Below are positions 7,614-15,886 of a DNA stretch of 64,000 nucleotides, piece after piece (position 1 is the first letter of the stretch; every line of letters starts with the position of its first letter). The notes under the pieces were generated by a model. It ran no database searches and was not told the DNA's origin. It saw only the letters and a program-made list of their open reading frames with translations. The position numbers were made by a program, and so were the translations under genes. The stretch comes from SCTD01 sp038256525 (GTDB lineage Bacteria; Actinomycetota; Actinomycetes; Mycobacteriales; SCTD01). The stretch spans positions 1-64,000 of the forward strand of contig JBBSKF010000001.1 of NCBI GenBank assembly GCA_038256525.1, in the 5' to 3' direction.

Positions 7614-8601
7614 TGTCGGTCTCTTCTGGTGTGAGCGAACGATCCGCGGCACGCTCGTAGACCTGCCGGACGACATCGTCGATGTGCGGCTCCTCGATGC
7701 TGACGTCGCGGACGGAGGCCTGCTGCATGACCTGCGCGATCAGCTGTGCGGCGCTGGTCGTGCGATCGAAGCTCAGCCACTGGCGAGGGCCGTCGATGCG
7801 TACCGCCGTGATGCCCTCGAGCACGACCGGCGCTCGGGACTCGTCGAAGTCGACGACCAGGGTGCGGGTCCGGCCGAAGGTCTGCTTGATCTGCGCAACC
7901 GTCCCGTCGGAGATGACCCGACCGCGGTCGATGACCACCAGACGGTCGCACAGCCGCTCCACGTCCGCCAGGTCGTGTGTGGTCAGCAGCACGGTCACCC
8001 CCTGCTCGGCGTTGACCCTGCGCAGGAACTCGCCCACCCGGGCCTTGCTGACGACGTCGAGCCCGATGGTCGGCTCGTCGAGGTAGAGCACGTCCGGCGC
8101 GTGCAGGAGCGCCGCGGCCAGGTCGCCGCGCATGCGCTGGCCGAGCGAGAGCTGCCGGACCGGCGTGGCGAGGAATGCTCCGAGGTCGAGAACCTCGACC
8201 AGCGTGGACAGGCGGCTGCGGTGGTCGTCGAGGTCCCGTCTGTAGACGTGACGCAACAGCTCGAAGCTGTCGGCCAGCGGCAGGTCCCACCACAGCTGGG
8301 TGCGCTGGCCGAACACGACCCCGATGCGGCGGGTCAGCTCGACGCGTCGGGTCCGTGGGTCGAGCCCGGCGACTCGTACGGTCCCGCTGGTTGCGGTGAG
8401 GATGCCGGTGAGGATCTTGACGGTCGTTGACTTGCCGGCGCCGTTCGGCCCGATGTAGCCGCAGATCTGCCCGGCTGGCACGTCCAGGCTGATCCCGTTC
8501 ACGGCCAAGACCTCACGCTTGGTCCGGCGCACGCGGCCGGCGCGTTCGCGCAGGACGAAGCTCTTGCGGACATCGACCAGCCGGATCAGCGGCTCGCTCA
8601 T
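7606..8601 (-). CDS. ABC-2 type exporter ATP-binding protein
   Basis: A 331-residue ATPase that should power the two permeases encoded just upstream. It has Walker A GPNGAGKST, an ABC signature LSLGQRMRGD, Walker B VLYLDEPTIGLD and the H-loop TTHDL, then a C-terminal extension of about 80 residues typical of the DrrA-like group. The ATG at 8601 overlaps the permease stop as ATGA. The arrangement of one ATPase and two dissimilar ABC-2 permeases is found for several actinobacterial exporters of unknown substrate, some linked to drug or cation export. No substrate clue is present in the neighbourhood. Confidence 0.92.
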   Translation of the reverse strand: MSEPLIRLVDVRKSFVLRERAGRVRRTKREVLAVNGISLDVPAGQICGYIGPNGAGKSTTVKILTGILTATSGTVRVAGLDPRTRRVELTRRIGVVFGQRTQLWWDLPLADSFELLRHVYRRDLDDHRSRLSTLVEVLDLGAFLATPVRQLSLGQRMRGDLAAALLHAPDVLYLDEPTIGLDVVSKARVGEFLRRVNAEQGVTVLLTTHDLADVERLCDRLVVIDRGRVISDGTVAQIKQTFGRTRTLVVDFDESRAPVVLEGITAVRIDGPRQWLSFDRTTSAAQLIAQVMQQASVRDVSIEEPHIDDVVRQVYERAADRSLTPEETDSG

Positions 8602-9401
8602 GTCCCGGTGCTCCGGTAGGTGTGCAGCCCGGCTTGCCACACGGCCTGGGCGGCGAGAAGGGCGGCGACGGCTACCACCGGGCCGGCCCACATCAGATCG
8701 GCGGGGATGCCTGCGGGGACCGGCTTGTCGAGCACCCAGGCGACCGGGAGGTAGGCGGCGAAGGCGAGCGGGATCACGAAGGTGGCGAACGAACGCAGCC
8801 AGCGGGCGTAGATGTCGAGGGGCTGGTTGGACAAGTAGTTGCCACCGTAGGTGAAGGCGTTTCCCACCTCGGCGCCGTCGATGACCCAGAACGAGATCGC
8901 GGCTGTCGCGAGGAACACCGCTGCGTAGACGAGGGTGCCGCAGGCGATCGCCACCGTGGTGACCGCGACCCGACCGGGGGTCCAGGAGAGCTCGAGCAGC
9001 ATCAGGGACAGGACCAGGACGCAGCCGGCCTGCGCCACCCTGCCGATCCGGCGCAGCGCGAAGCCCTCCGCCGACAGCTGCGTGATCGTGCCGAGCGGGC
9101 GCAGCAGCAGGCTGTCGAAGGTGCCGTCCTTCACCCGCCGCGAGAGGTTGCCGACACTGGCCACGGCGAAGCTCGCCAGCGCGAAGCCGAGGCCGCTGAC
9201 GCCGTAGAGGAAGGCCACCTCCCCGAAGCTCCAGCCGCCGAGCTGCGGCACCTTGGTGAAGATGGCCGATAGGGCGACGAAGTCGACCAGGGCCCCGAGG
9301 AACGACCCACAGGCGTAGAGCAGGAACGACGTGCGGTACTGCCACTGCGACCGGACCCGGGCGGCGACGAGCACCCGCCACAGGCGAAGCTCGTCAACCA
9401 C
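8598..9401 (-). CDS. ABC-2 type permease, second subunit
   Basis: A 267-residue membrane protein with about six hydrophobic segments. The region VKDGTFDSLLLRPLGTITQ between helices resembles the coupling loop seen in this permease class (ABC2_membrane_6/DUF990-like); the neighbouring permease carries the parallel VRSGDIATDLYRPVDLQ. The start is GTG at 9401, whose GTGGTTGA overlaps the stop of the upstream permease by eight bases, and its own stop overlaps the ATPase start. It should form a heterodimeric exporter channel with the neighbouring permease. The substrate is unknown. Confidence 0.88.
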   Translation of the reverse strand: MVDELRLWRVLVAARVRSQWQYRTSFLLYACGSFLGALVDFVALSAIFTKVPQLGGWSFGEVAFLYGVSGLGFALASFAVASVGNLSRRVKDGTFDSLLLRPLGTITQLSAEGFALRRIGRVAQAGCVLVLSLMLLELSWTPGRVAVTTVAIACGTLVYAAVFLATAAISFWVIDGAEVGNAFTYGGNYLSNQPLDIYARWLRSFATFVIPLAFAAYLPVAWVLDKPVPAGIPADLMWAGPVVAVAALLAAQAVWQAGLHTYRSTGT

Positions 9402-10182
9402 CGTGCACCACCACCCGAGCCGTCGCCCGGCTCAGCAGCCACTGTCCGAACAGCAGCAGGACGACAGCCCACAAGGCCTGCACGGCGAGGACGCCGGCCA
9501 GCTCGAGACCGCCGTGCAGGCCGAGCATCACCTCGACCGGGCGCTGCAGCATCGAGGCCCAGGGCAGCGCCTGGGCGATCCCTGCGAACGGCGAGGGCAG
9601 GAAGGGCAGCGGTATGGCCAGGCCGGCCAGCACGAAGCCGACCGAAGTGGCGATCGTGGCGATCCCGTCACTGTCCAGCAGCCAGAAGGCCAGCAGGTTG
9701 AGCACGAAGGACAGGGCGAAGCCGACAAGGACCGCGAGGGTGACGGTCAGCACGACGGCGGGCAGCAGGTCGACCGGTGGGAGCGGGATCCGGAACGCGA
9801 CGACGCCGACGGCGACGATCGGCAGGCTGCGGAAGACGAGCTCGAACGCACTGCGGCCGGCGAAGGTCGCCATGGAGTAGTGCTGCAGGTCGACCGGGCG
9901 GTAGAGGTCGGTGGCGATGTCCCCGGAGCGCACCCGGTCGGCGATGTCGGTCCAGCCGAACAGCATCACCGGTGCGAGCAGCGCCTGGGTGAAGAAGACG
10001 AAGCCGACCGCCGCCGTCTCGTCGAATCCACCCACCGTGTCGCGCTGCGCGAGCACCGCCAGCAGCACATAGGCCCGCAGGGCGCCGAAGCTCGCGTTGG
10101 TGAACAGCCCGGCGACGACCGCGGCGCGATAGGCAGACCGCTGCCGCCAACCGCGTCTGGCCACCTCCCACCACAGACGCAC
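9394..10182 (-). CDS. ABC-2 type permease, first subunit
   Basis: A 262-residue permease with six predicted membrane segments and the loop VRSGDIATDLYRPVDLQHY, parallel to that of its partner. It is the first gene of the exporter block. GTG at 10182 is preceded by AGGGGG at a six-base gap and starts a basic, Trp-rich N-terminus; longer upstream reading frames run antisense to the kinase gene and are not credible. It diverges from the kinase gene at 10282. Together with the following two genes it should assemble a complete exporter. Confidence 0.88.
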   Translation of the reverse strand: MRLWWEVARRGWRQRSAYRAAVVAGLFTNASFGALRAYVLLAVLAQRDTVGGFDETAAVGFVFFTQALLAPVMLFGWTDIADRVRSGDIATDLYRPVDLQHYSMATFAGRSAFELVFRSLPIVAVGVVAFRIPLPPVDLLPAVVLTVTLAVLVGFALSFVLNLLAFWLLDSDGIATIATSVGFVLAGLAIPLPFLPSPFAGIAQALPWASMLQRPVEVMLGLHGGLELAGVLAVQALWAVVLLLFGQWLLSRATARVVVHGG

Positions 10183-10281
10183 GCGTCCCCCTTCGATCCG
10201 CCGGCAGCCTAGTTGTGCCCGGCGACGAATTTGGCCTGTGGACAACTCGCAGGCCGGTGCTCCCGGTGCTTCGCTGCCAGG

Positions 10282-11778
10282 GTGAGCGAGGTCTTCATCC
10301 TTCCCGGCTACGACATCCAGGCGCTGATCGGCGCCGGCGCGACCGGCGAGGTGTGGCGCGCCGTCGAGCTGTCCTCCGGCGACACGGTGGCGCTCAAACG
10401 GCTGTCGCCGGACGCTGACCCGCGGGCCGTGGAGGCGCTGCGCCGCGAGGCCTCCCTGCTGCGGACCCTGGACACCCCTTACGTCGTACGGCTGCGCGCC
10501 GTCGTCGACGAGGGCCCGGCCGCGGTGCTGGTGCTCGACCACGCACCGGGCGGGTCCCTGGCGGATCTGCTGGCGCGACGGGGTGCCCTCGATCCCGGCG
10601 AGGTCATCACCGTCGGTGGTCCGCTCGCTCAGGCGCTCGCCGCGGCCCACGCCGTCGCCCTCGTGCACGGTGACGTGTCGCCGGCCAACGTGCTGTTCAC
10701 CGCGGCCGGGATGCCGCTGCTCGCCGACCTCGGGGTGGCCCGAGTGGTGGGTGAGCGGTGCGAAAGCGTCTATGGTGTAGCGGAATACCTCGATCCGGCC
10801 GTTGCCGCGGGCGGTGCGCCGGACTTCGCCTCCGACGTGTGGGCGCTTGCGGCGCTCTGCCACCACCTGCTGGCCGGCACGCCCCCGCACGCCGGCGACT
10901 CCGTCGCCGACGTCCTGTATGCAGCCGGGAACGGCGAGCGGGCGCCGCTCGGGCTGCTCGCACCGAGTGCGCCCAGGGCGCTGGTGGCGGCCATCGAGGC
11001 CGGCCTCGCGGCCGATCCTGGGCAGCGGCCCGATGCGGGGGAGTTCGCCTCCTTGCTGCGGCGTGCCCACGCCGCTGCGCCGGTGCGGCTCCACGGGGGC
11101 GGCGGTCCGCCGCCGGAGCCGGTGCGCCCCACCCATGTGGTCCGGGCAGCACCCCCGCCTGCGCCGCCGGTCGACCGGGTGCGCAGGCGGCTGCCGCGGC
11201 ACGTCGTGCCGACTGTCGGGTTCGCCCTGCTGGTTCTGCTCGCCGCCGGTCTCGGGTGGCTGTCCGGGCGGGGCGAGGTGCCGGCGGCCGCTGCCCTCGC
11301 CCCGATACCGCCCACGTCCCCTGCACCCGCGCCCGCCCGGCCCGAACCCGCCCGGCCTGCGCCGGCACAGCCCGTGTCCGCGACGACCGGGGCCTTCCCC
11401 ACCCCGGACTGGGTGGAGGTGCTGGACGGCCTCGACGCCGCCCGAGCGCGGGCCTTCGCTTCCGCCGATCCGGCCGGGCTGCTGGCCGTGTGGGCTCCGG
11501 GCACCCCGGGCCTGCGCGCCGACACCGCCACCCTGGAGGGGCTCGCCGCGAGGGGCGAGAGCGCTCACGGACTGAGGCACGCCGTACAAGGTGTCGATCC
11601 CGTCGCGGGCGAGGGTCCGGCGAGACTCGAGGTCGTCGACGTGCTAGCGGGTCATGAGATCCGCGACTCGTCAGGGGTGGTCGTGCAACGGGTTGCCGAG
11701 CGCGGCCCTACCAGATGGGTGGTCGACCTGACCAAGACTCCGGCGGGCTGGCGGCTGACGTCGGTGACCCCGGCCTGA
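10282..11778 (+). CDS. Membrane-anchored Ser/Thr protein kinase with atypical catalytic loop
   Basis: A 498-residue kinase of the bacterial Hanks type: glycine loop IGAGATGEVW (about residues 16-25), ATP-binding Lys39 in ALKR, catalytic loop HGDVSPANV (129-137), DLG at 149-151 and SDVWALAAL as subdomain IX. The loop has Gly where RD kinases have Arg and Ser where most have Lys; DFG is DLG, and no clear APE motif is seen. One membrane helix follows (about 306-327), then a Pro/Ala-rich linker and an extracellular domain of about 100 residues that looks like a SnoaL/Mce-associated fold. The GTG start at 10282 begins the conserved domain. Activity is likely but its regulation by activation-loop phosphorylation is doubtful. 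Confidence 0.88.
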   Translation: MSEVFILPGYDIQALIGAGATGEVWRAVELSSGDTVALKRLSPDADPRAVEALRREASLLRTLDTPYVVRLRAVVDEGPAAVLVLDHAPGGSLADLLARRGALDPGEVITVGGPLAQALAAAHAVALVHGDVSPANVLFTAAGMPLLADLGVARVVGERCESVYGVAEYLDPAVAAGGAPDFASDVWALAALCHHLLAGTPPHAGDSVADVLYAAGNGERAPLGLLAPSAPRALVAAIEAGLAADPGQRPDAGEFASLLRRAHAAAPVRLHGGGGPPPEPVRPTHVVRAAPPPAPPVDRVRRRLPRHVVPTVGFALLVLLAAGLGWLSGRGEVPAAAALAPIPPTSPAPAPARPEPARPAPAQPVSATTGAFPTPDWVEVLDGLDAARARAFASADPAGLLAVWAPGTPGLRADTATLEGLAARGESAHGLRHAVQGVDPVAGEGPARLEVVDVLAGHEIRDSSGVVVQRVAERGPTRWVVDLTKTPAGWRLTSVTPA

Positions 11779-11832
11779 CCCGGGTCGAGCCTCCTCGCCC
11801 AGGGGGGCGGCACTCCCGGTCGGCGGGTGTTA

Positions 11833-11871
11833 CCACAGAGCGCAACATCTCAGGAATGTTGGCCTGTGTGG
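11833..11871. terminator. 39-bp imperfect palindrome between convergent genes
   Basis: The sequence reads CCACA-AG-CAACAT, a seven-base loop, then ATGTTG-CT-TGTGG with few mismatches, between the kinase stop (11778) and the convergent reductase stop (11932). It is most simply a bidirectional terminator, though it has no T-tract and could instead be a protein-binding palindrome. Confidence 0.5.
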
Positions 11872-11931
11872 AAACAGGTCGGCGAGAGGGCTGCCCACGT
11901 CGGCGCGACACGCCGGCGCACTCGCAGTTGA

Positions 11932-13362
11932 CTAACGGCCCCACTCCTCCAGCAGGCGCAGCCACACCTCGCTCATCGTCGGGAACGACGGGACTGCGTG
12001 CCACAGCCGCGAGATCGGCACCTCACCGACGAGCGCGACGGTGGCGGCGTGCACCAGCTCCGCGCTGTCCTGGCCGACGAAGGTGGCGCCGAGCAGCAGC
12101 TCCCGGACGCTGTCGACCACGAGCTTGGCGTGACCGACGTAGCCGTCGGCGTGCAGCGCGGCACCCGACACGTTGCCCAGGGCGTATTCCACCGTGCGCA
12201 CCGGGTGCCCGGCCGCGCGGGCCCGCGCCTCGGTGAGACCGACCGAGGCCACCTCCGGGTCGGTGAACACGACCTGGGCCACGGCGGCGTGGTCAGCGGT
12301 CGACACGTGCCGCCCCCACGGTGCGGTGTCCTCCTGGCGGCCTGCCGCCCGGGCGGCGATCAGGTCGCCGAGCGCCCGCGCCTGGTACTTCCCCTGGTGG
12401 GTCAGCAGCGCCCGGCCGTTGACGTCGCCCACGGCGTAGAGCCAGCCACCCGGGACGTCCTGCACGGCCATCGTGTCGTCGACCGGCACGAAGCCGCCCG
12501 GCTCCAGGCCGACCGACTTCACGCCGAGGTCGGTCGTTGCCGGCTGCCGCCCCAGTGCGACCAGCACCTCGTCGGCAGAGATGATGCGCCCGTCGGCCAG
12601 GGTGGCCTTGACCGGGCCGCCGGGGTGTGGCCGTTCGATCCGCCGGACGCTGCTGCGCAGCAGCACCTGCACGCCGGCGTCCTCGAGACCTTCCTGGACC
12701 AGCGGCCCGACGAACGGTTCGGTGCGGCCGAGCAGCCGGTCACCTCGTTCGACGATCGTCACCTGCTGAGAGCCCAGCGCTCGCCAGGCCTGCGCCATCT
12801 CGACGGCCACCACTCCGCCGCCGAGGACGAGCAGTCGCCGTGGCGCCTTGCTCGCGGTGGTTGCCTCGCGGCTGGTCCAGGGACCCGCTTCGCGCAGCCC
12901 CGGGATCGGTGGGATCGCGGCCCTGGTCCCGGTGGCCAGCACCACGGCATGCCGCGCCGTGAGCGTGGTCGGGCCCCCCGGACGCTCGATCTCGACGAAC
13001 TTCTCGCCCGCCAGCCGGCCGTGCCCACGCACGAGTGAGATCCCGGCGCTGTCGAGCCAGCTGACCTGCCCGGCATCGTCGAAGCCGCTGATGAAGGCGT
13101 CCCGACGGGCCAGGACCGCGGCGATGTCGAGCTCGCCGGAAGCCGCCTCCCGGCTGCCGGGCACCCTTCGCGCGGCCACAAGAGCATGGACCGGCCGCAG
13201 CAGCGCCTTGCTCGGGATGCACGCCCAGTAGGAGCATTCACCCCCCACCAGATCGGCTTCGACGATCGCGACGCTGAGCCCACCGCGCGCCGCCCGGTCG
13301 GCGACGTTCTCCCCGGCCGGCCCGGCGCCGAGAACGACGACGTCGTACGTCTGGATGTCCAT
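11932..13362 (-). CDS. Pyridine nucleotide-disulfide oxidoreductase (Lpd/Mer-like)
   Basis: A 476-residue class I flavin disulfide reductase. FAD motif VLGAGPAGENVADRAA, redox pair Cys43 and Cys48 in GGECSYWACIPSK, NAD-binding LLVLGGGVVAVEMAQAW, and the second FAD motif LYAVGDVNG are present. The C-terminal HPT motif that carries the base His in lipoamide dehydrogenase and glutathione reductase is replaced by SFPTMSE, so a Phe is in that place. It is therefore not an ordinary E3; the true Lpd is at 15887. Its substrate is unknown, a small disulfide or a metal being possible. It is 22 bases upstream of the stop-end neighbour TIGR01777-type gene in the reverse direction of transcription. Confidence 0.85.
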   Translation of the reverse strand: MDIQTYDVVVLGAGPAGENVADRAARGGLSVAIVEADLVGGECSYWACIPSKALLRPVHALVAARRVPGSREAASGELDIAAVLARRDAFISGFDDAGQVSWLDSAGISLVRGHGRLAGEKFVEIERPGGPTTLTARHAVVLATGTRAAIPPIPGLREAGPWTSREATTASKAPRRLLVLGGGVVAVEMAQAWRALGSQQVTIVERGDRLLGRTEPFVGPLVQEGLEDAGVQVLLRSSVRRIERPHPGGPVKATLADGRIISADEVLVALGRQPATTDLGVKSVGLEPGGFVPVDDTMAVQDVPGGWLYAVGDVNGRALLTHQGKYQARALGDLIAARAAGRQEDTAPWGRHVSTADHAAVAQVVFTDPEVASVGLTEARARAAGHPVRTVEYALGNVSGAALHADGYVGHAKLVVDSVRELLLGATFVGQDSAELVHAATVALVGEVPISRLWHAVPSFPTMSEVWLRLLEEWGR

Positions 13363-13384
13363 GCCGCCAGCCTGTCAGAACGGC

Positions 13385-14272
13385 TCAGATCGAGCTCTGC
13401 AGCGCCCCCGCGAGGTCGCTGTCGGCGAAGGAGAAACCGCTGCGCTGCAACACCTGTGGGAGCAGGCGCTGCCCGATCAGGACTCCTTCGGCAGCAAATC
13501 CACCGAGCGCGGCCGTCAGCGCGAATCCGGGCACCGGAACGGGCAGCGTCGGCCGGTGCACCGCCTTGCCGAGCGCTCTGGTGAATGCCTTGTTCGTAAC
13601 CGGCGCCGGTCCGACGAGGTTCACCGGCCCCGCGACGTCGGCGGTCAGCAGGTGCGTGATCGCGGCGATCTGATCGCGCAGGGTGATCCAGCTGTTCCAC
13701 TGCCGGCCGCTGCCCAGTGGAGCGCCCGCGCCGAGCCGGAAGATCGGCAGCTGCTTGGCCAGCGCCCCGCCCGAGCCGGACAAGACGATGCCGGTACGCA
13801 GGTGGACCACCCGGATCCCGGCGGCCTGCGCGGGGGCGGTCGAGGCCTCCCACTGCTGGCACACCTCGGCGAGGAACCCCTGACCGGCCGGCCCGGTCTC
13901 ATCGGTGAACCGGTCGCCGGTGTCGCCGTACCAGCCGATCCCGCTCGCCGACAGCAGCACCCTCGGGCCGTCTGCGACGGACATGGCGGTGGCAACCGTG
14001 GTCGTGCCATCGACCCGGCTGTCGAGGATCAGCTTCTTGTAGGACGGCGTCCAGCGCTTGTCGGCGACACCCGCGCCGGCGAGGTGGATGACGGCGTCGA
14101 GGTCGGCGACCGCCTGCGGGTCCAGCCGGCGGGCGGCCGGATCCCAGCCTCGTTCGTCGTGTGCGTCCGCTTGTCCGCGTACGAAGCGCACCACGTCGTG
14201 ACCCTGCTCTCGCAACGACGCGACGAGGGGCGTGCCGATGAACCCGGACGCGCCGGTGATCCCGATCTTCAT
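13385..14272 (-). CDS. TIGR01777-type NAD-dependent epimerase (SDR)
   Basis: A 295-residue extended short-chain dehydrogenase. The N-terminal GITGASGFIGTPLV is the nucleotide-binding motif, HLAGAGVADKRW and SASGIGWYG are family blocks (the YfcH/SulA-like group), and the C-terminal DUF1731 region includes GQRLLPQVLQRSGF. The reaction is unknown. The ATG at 14272 begins the Rossmann strand; its ribosome site is weak. It lies downstream of sucB on the same strand, a position seen in other actinomycetes, which may only reflect conserved order. Confidence 0.88.
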   Translation of the reverse strand: MKIGITGASGFIGTPLVASLREQGHDVVRFVRGQADAHDERGWDPAARRLDPQAVADLDAVIHLAGAGVADKRWTPSYKKLILDSRVDGTTTVATAMSVADGPRVLLSASGIGWYGDTGDRFTDETGPAGQGFLAEVCQQWEASTAPAQAAGIRVVHLRTGIVLSGSGGALAKQLPIFRLGAGAPLGSGRQWNSWITLRDQIAAITHLLTADVAGPVNLVGPAPVTNKAFTRALGKAVHRPTLPVPVPGFALTAALGGFAAEGVLIGQRLLPQVLQRSGFSFADSDLAGALQSSI

Positions 14273-14402
14273 GGGTGAATCGTGCCCCGCGGCCAGGTGG
14301 GCCGCGACCGGGGCCCCGCGGCGGACTCCGTTCTCGGTGCCGCACACACGCCTCAGCCGGGCGGTGGTGGCACCGAGAAGGGGGGCGGGGGAGGGGCGGG
14401 AG

Positions 14403-15872
14403 CTACAGGCCTAGCTCCGCGGCGAAGTCGCCCTCCTCCAGGCGGGTCTTGACCGTGCCGAGGAAACGGGCCGCATCAGCGCCGTCGACGATGCGGTGGT
14501 CGTAGGTCAAGGCGAGATAGATCATCGAGCGTACGGCGACGACCTCGCCGAGCTCGGCGTCCTGCACGACGACGGGCCGCTTCACCACCGCGCCGGTGCC
14601 GAGGATGCCGACCTGCGGCTGGTTGATGATCGGGGTGTCGAACAGCGCGCCGCGCGAGCCGGTGTTGGTGAGCGTGAAGGTGCCGCCGCCCAGCTCGTCG
14701 GGGGTGACGTTGTTGCTCCGGGTGCGCTCCGCCAGATCTGCGATCTTGCGCGCCATGCCGGCCAGGTTGAGGTCACCCGCTGCGTGGATGACCGGCACGA
14801 GCAGCCCGCGGGGGCTGTCGACGGCGATCCCCAGGTGCTCGGCCTCGTGGTAGGTGATGGTGCCGGCGTTCTGGTCGATGCTCGCGTTGAGGACCGGGTG
14901 CAGCTTGAGCGCCTCGATCGTGGCGAGCGCGAAGAAGGGCAGGAACGACAGCTTGGTGCCCTCGCGGGCAACGAAGTCGTCCTTGGCCGCGCTCCGCAGC
15001 CGGGCGATCCGGGTGACGTCGGCCTCGACCACCGAGGTGAGCTGGGCGCTCGTCTGCAACGACTCCGTCAGGCGCGTGGCGATCACCTTGCGCAGTCGGG
15101 TCATCGGCTCGGTCCGTCCGCGCACGTGCGTGGCGGGGGCGGCCTGCACCGCCTGGTCGACGTAGGTGGGCGCCGGGGCAGAGGTCGGTTTCGGCTGCCC
15201 CGGCTGAGGGAGCGAAGGGGACTGCGCCGGGGCTGCGGGGGCGGCTGGTGCGCCGGCGGCGGGCTCGGGAGCGTCGCCGCCGCGCCCCTGCTCGGCGGCG
15301 TCGAGCACGTCCTGCTTGCGGATCCGGCCGCCGACCCCGGTGCCCGACAGGCTCGACAGGTCGACGCCGTGCTCGGTGGCGAGCTTGCGGACCAGCGGCG
15401 TGACGTAGGCGCCCTCGCTGCCCGCTGACCCCGATGGCGCCGGCCGGGCTCCCTCAGGAGCAGCGGGCTGGGGGGCCGGTGCCGGTGGCGTCTCGGCGGC
15501 CGTCGCGACAGGCGCCGGTGCCGGCTCGGGCTCCGGCTCGGATGCGGATTCAGGCTCGGGCTCGGGCTCGGGTTCGGGTTCGGGTGCGGCTTCGGGCTCG
15601 GCGGGAGCGGCTTCCCCGTCCCCGTCACCCCCCGCACCGTCGTCGATCGTCGCGAGCTCAACCCCGACCTCGACGGTCTCGTCCTCCTGCACCTTGATCG
15701 AGCTGACGATTCCGCCTGCCGGAGAGGGAATCTCGGTGTCTACCTTGTCGGTGGAGACCTCCAGCAGGGGCTCGTCGGCCTCGACCCGCTCACCCTCCTT
15801 CTTCAGCCAGCGGGTGACCGTGCCTTCGGAGACGCTCTCGCCGAGGCGCGGCATGGTGACGGAGACGGCCAT
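14403..15872 (-). CDS. sucB: Dihydrolipoamide acyltransferase E2 (2-oxoglutarate dehydrogenase type)
   Basis: The 489-residue E2 core of a 2-oxo acid dehydrogenase. A single lipoyl domain (residues about 1-77) carries the modified Lys in STDKVDTE; a long Glu/Pro repeat linker follows, then an E3-binding domain (VTPLVRKLATEHGVDL...RIRKQDVL) and the catalytic domain ending with TYDHRIVDGADAARFL, the active-site His/Asp motif. Many actinomycete relatives have two lipoyl domains, so this one is compact. The ATG at 15872 follows the lpd stop by 14 bases with AGGGAG upstream. With Lpd it completes the TCA-cycle enzyme; LipA/LipB in this window would lipoylate it. Confidence 0.93.
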   Translation of the reverse strand: MAVSVTMPRLGESVSEGTVTRWLKKEGERVEADEPLLEVSTDKVDTEIPSPAGGIVSSIKVQEDETVEVGVELATIDDGAGGDGDGEAAPAEPEAAPEPEPEPEPEPESASEPEPEPAPAPVATAAETPPAPAPQPAAPEGARPAPSGSAGSEGAYVTPLVRKLATEHGVDLSSLSGTGVGGRIRKQDVLDAAEQGRGGDAPEPAAGAPAAPAAPAQSPSLPQPGQPKPTSAPAPTYVDQAVQAAPATHVRGRTEPMTRLRKVIATRLTESLQTSAQLTSVVEADVTRIARLRSAAKDDFVAREGTKLSFLPFFALATIEALKLHPVLNASIDQNAGTITYHEAEHLGIAVDSPRGLLVPVIHAAGDLNLAGMARKIADLAERTRSNNVTPDELGGGTFTLTNTGSRGALFDTPIINQPQVGILGTGAVVKRPVVVQDAELGEVVAVRSMIYLALTYDHRIVDGADAARFLGTVKTRLEEGDFAAELGL

Positions 15873-15886
15873 GTGAGCAGGGCTCC

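Noticed and set aside
9394..11589. A 731-codon minus-strand frame spanning the permease and the kinase region
   Set aside because: Only 9394-10182 encodes a permease; the upstream part is antisense to the kinase gene and low complexity.
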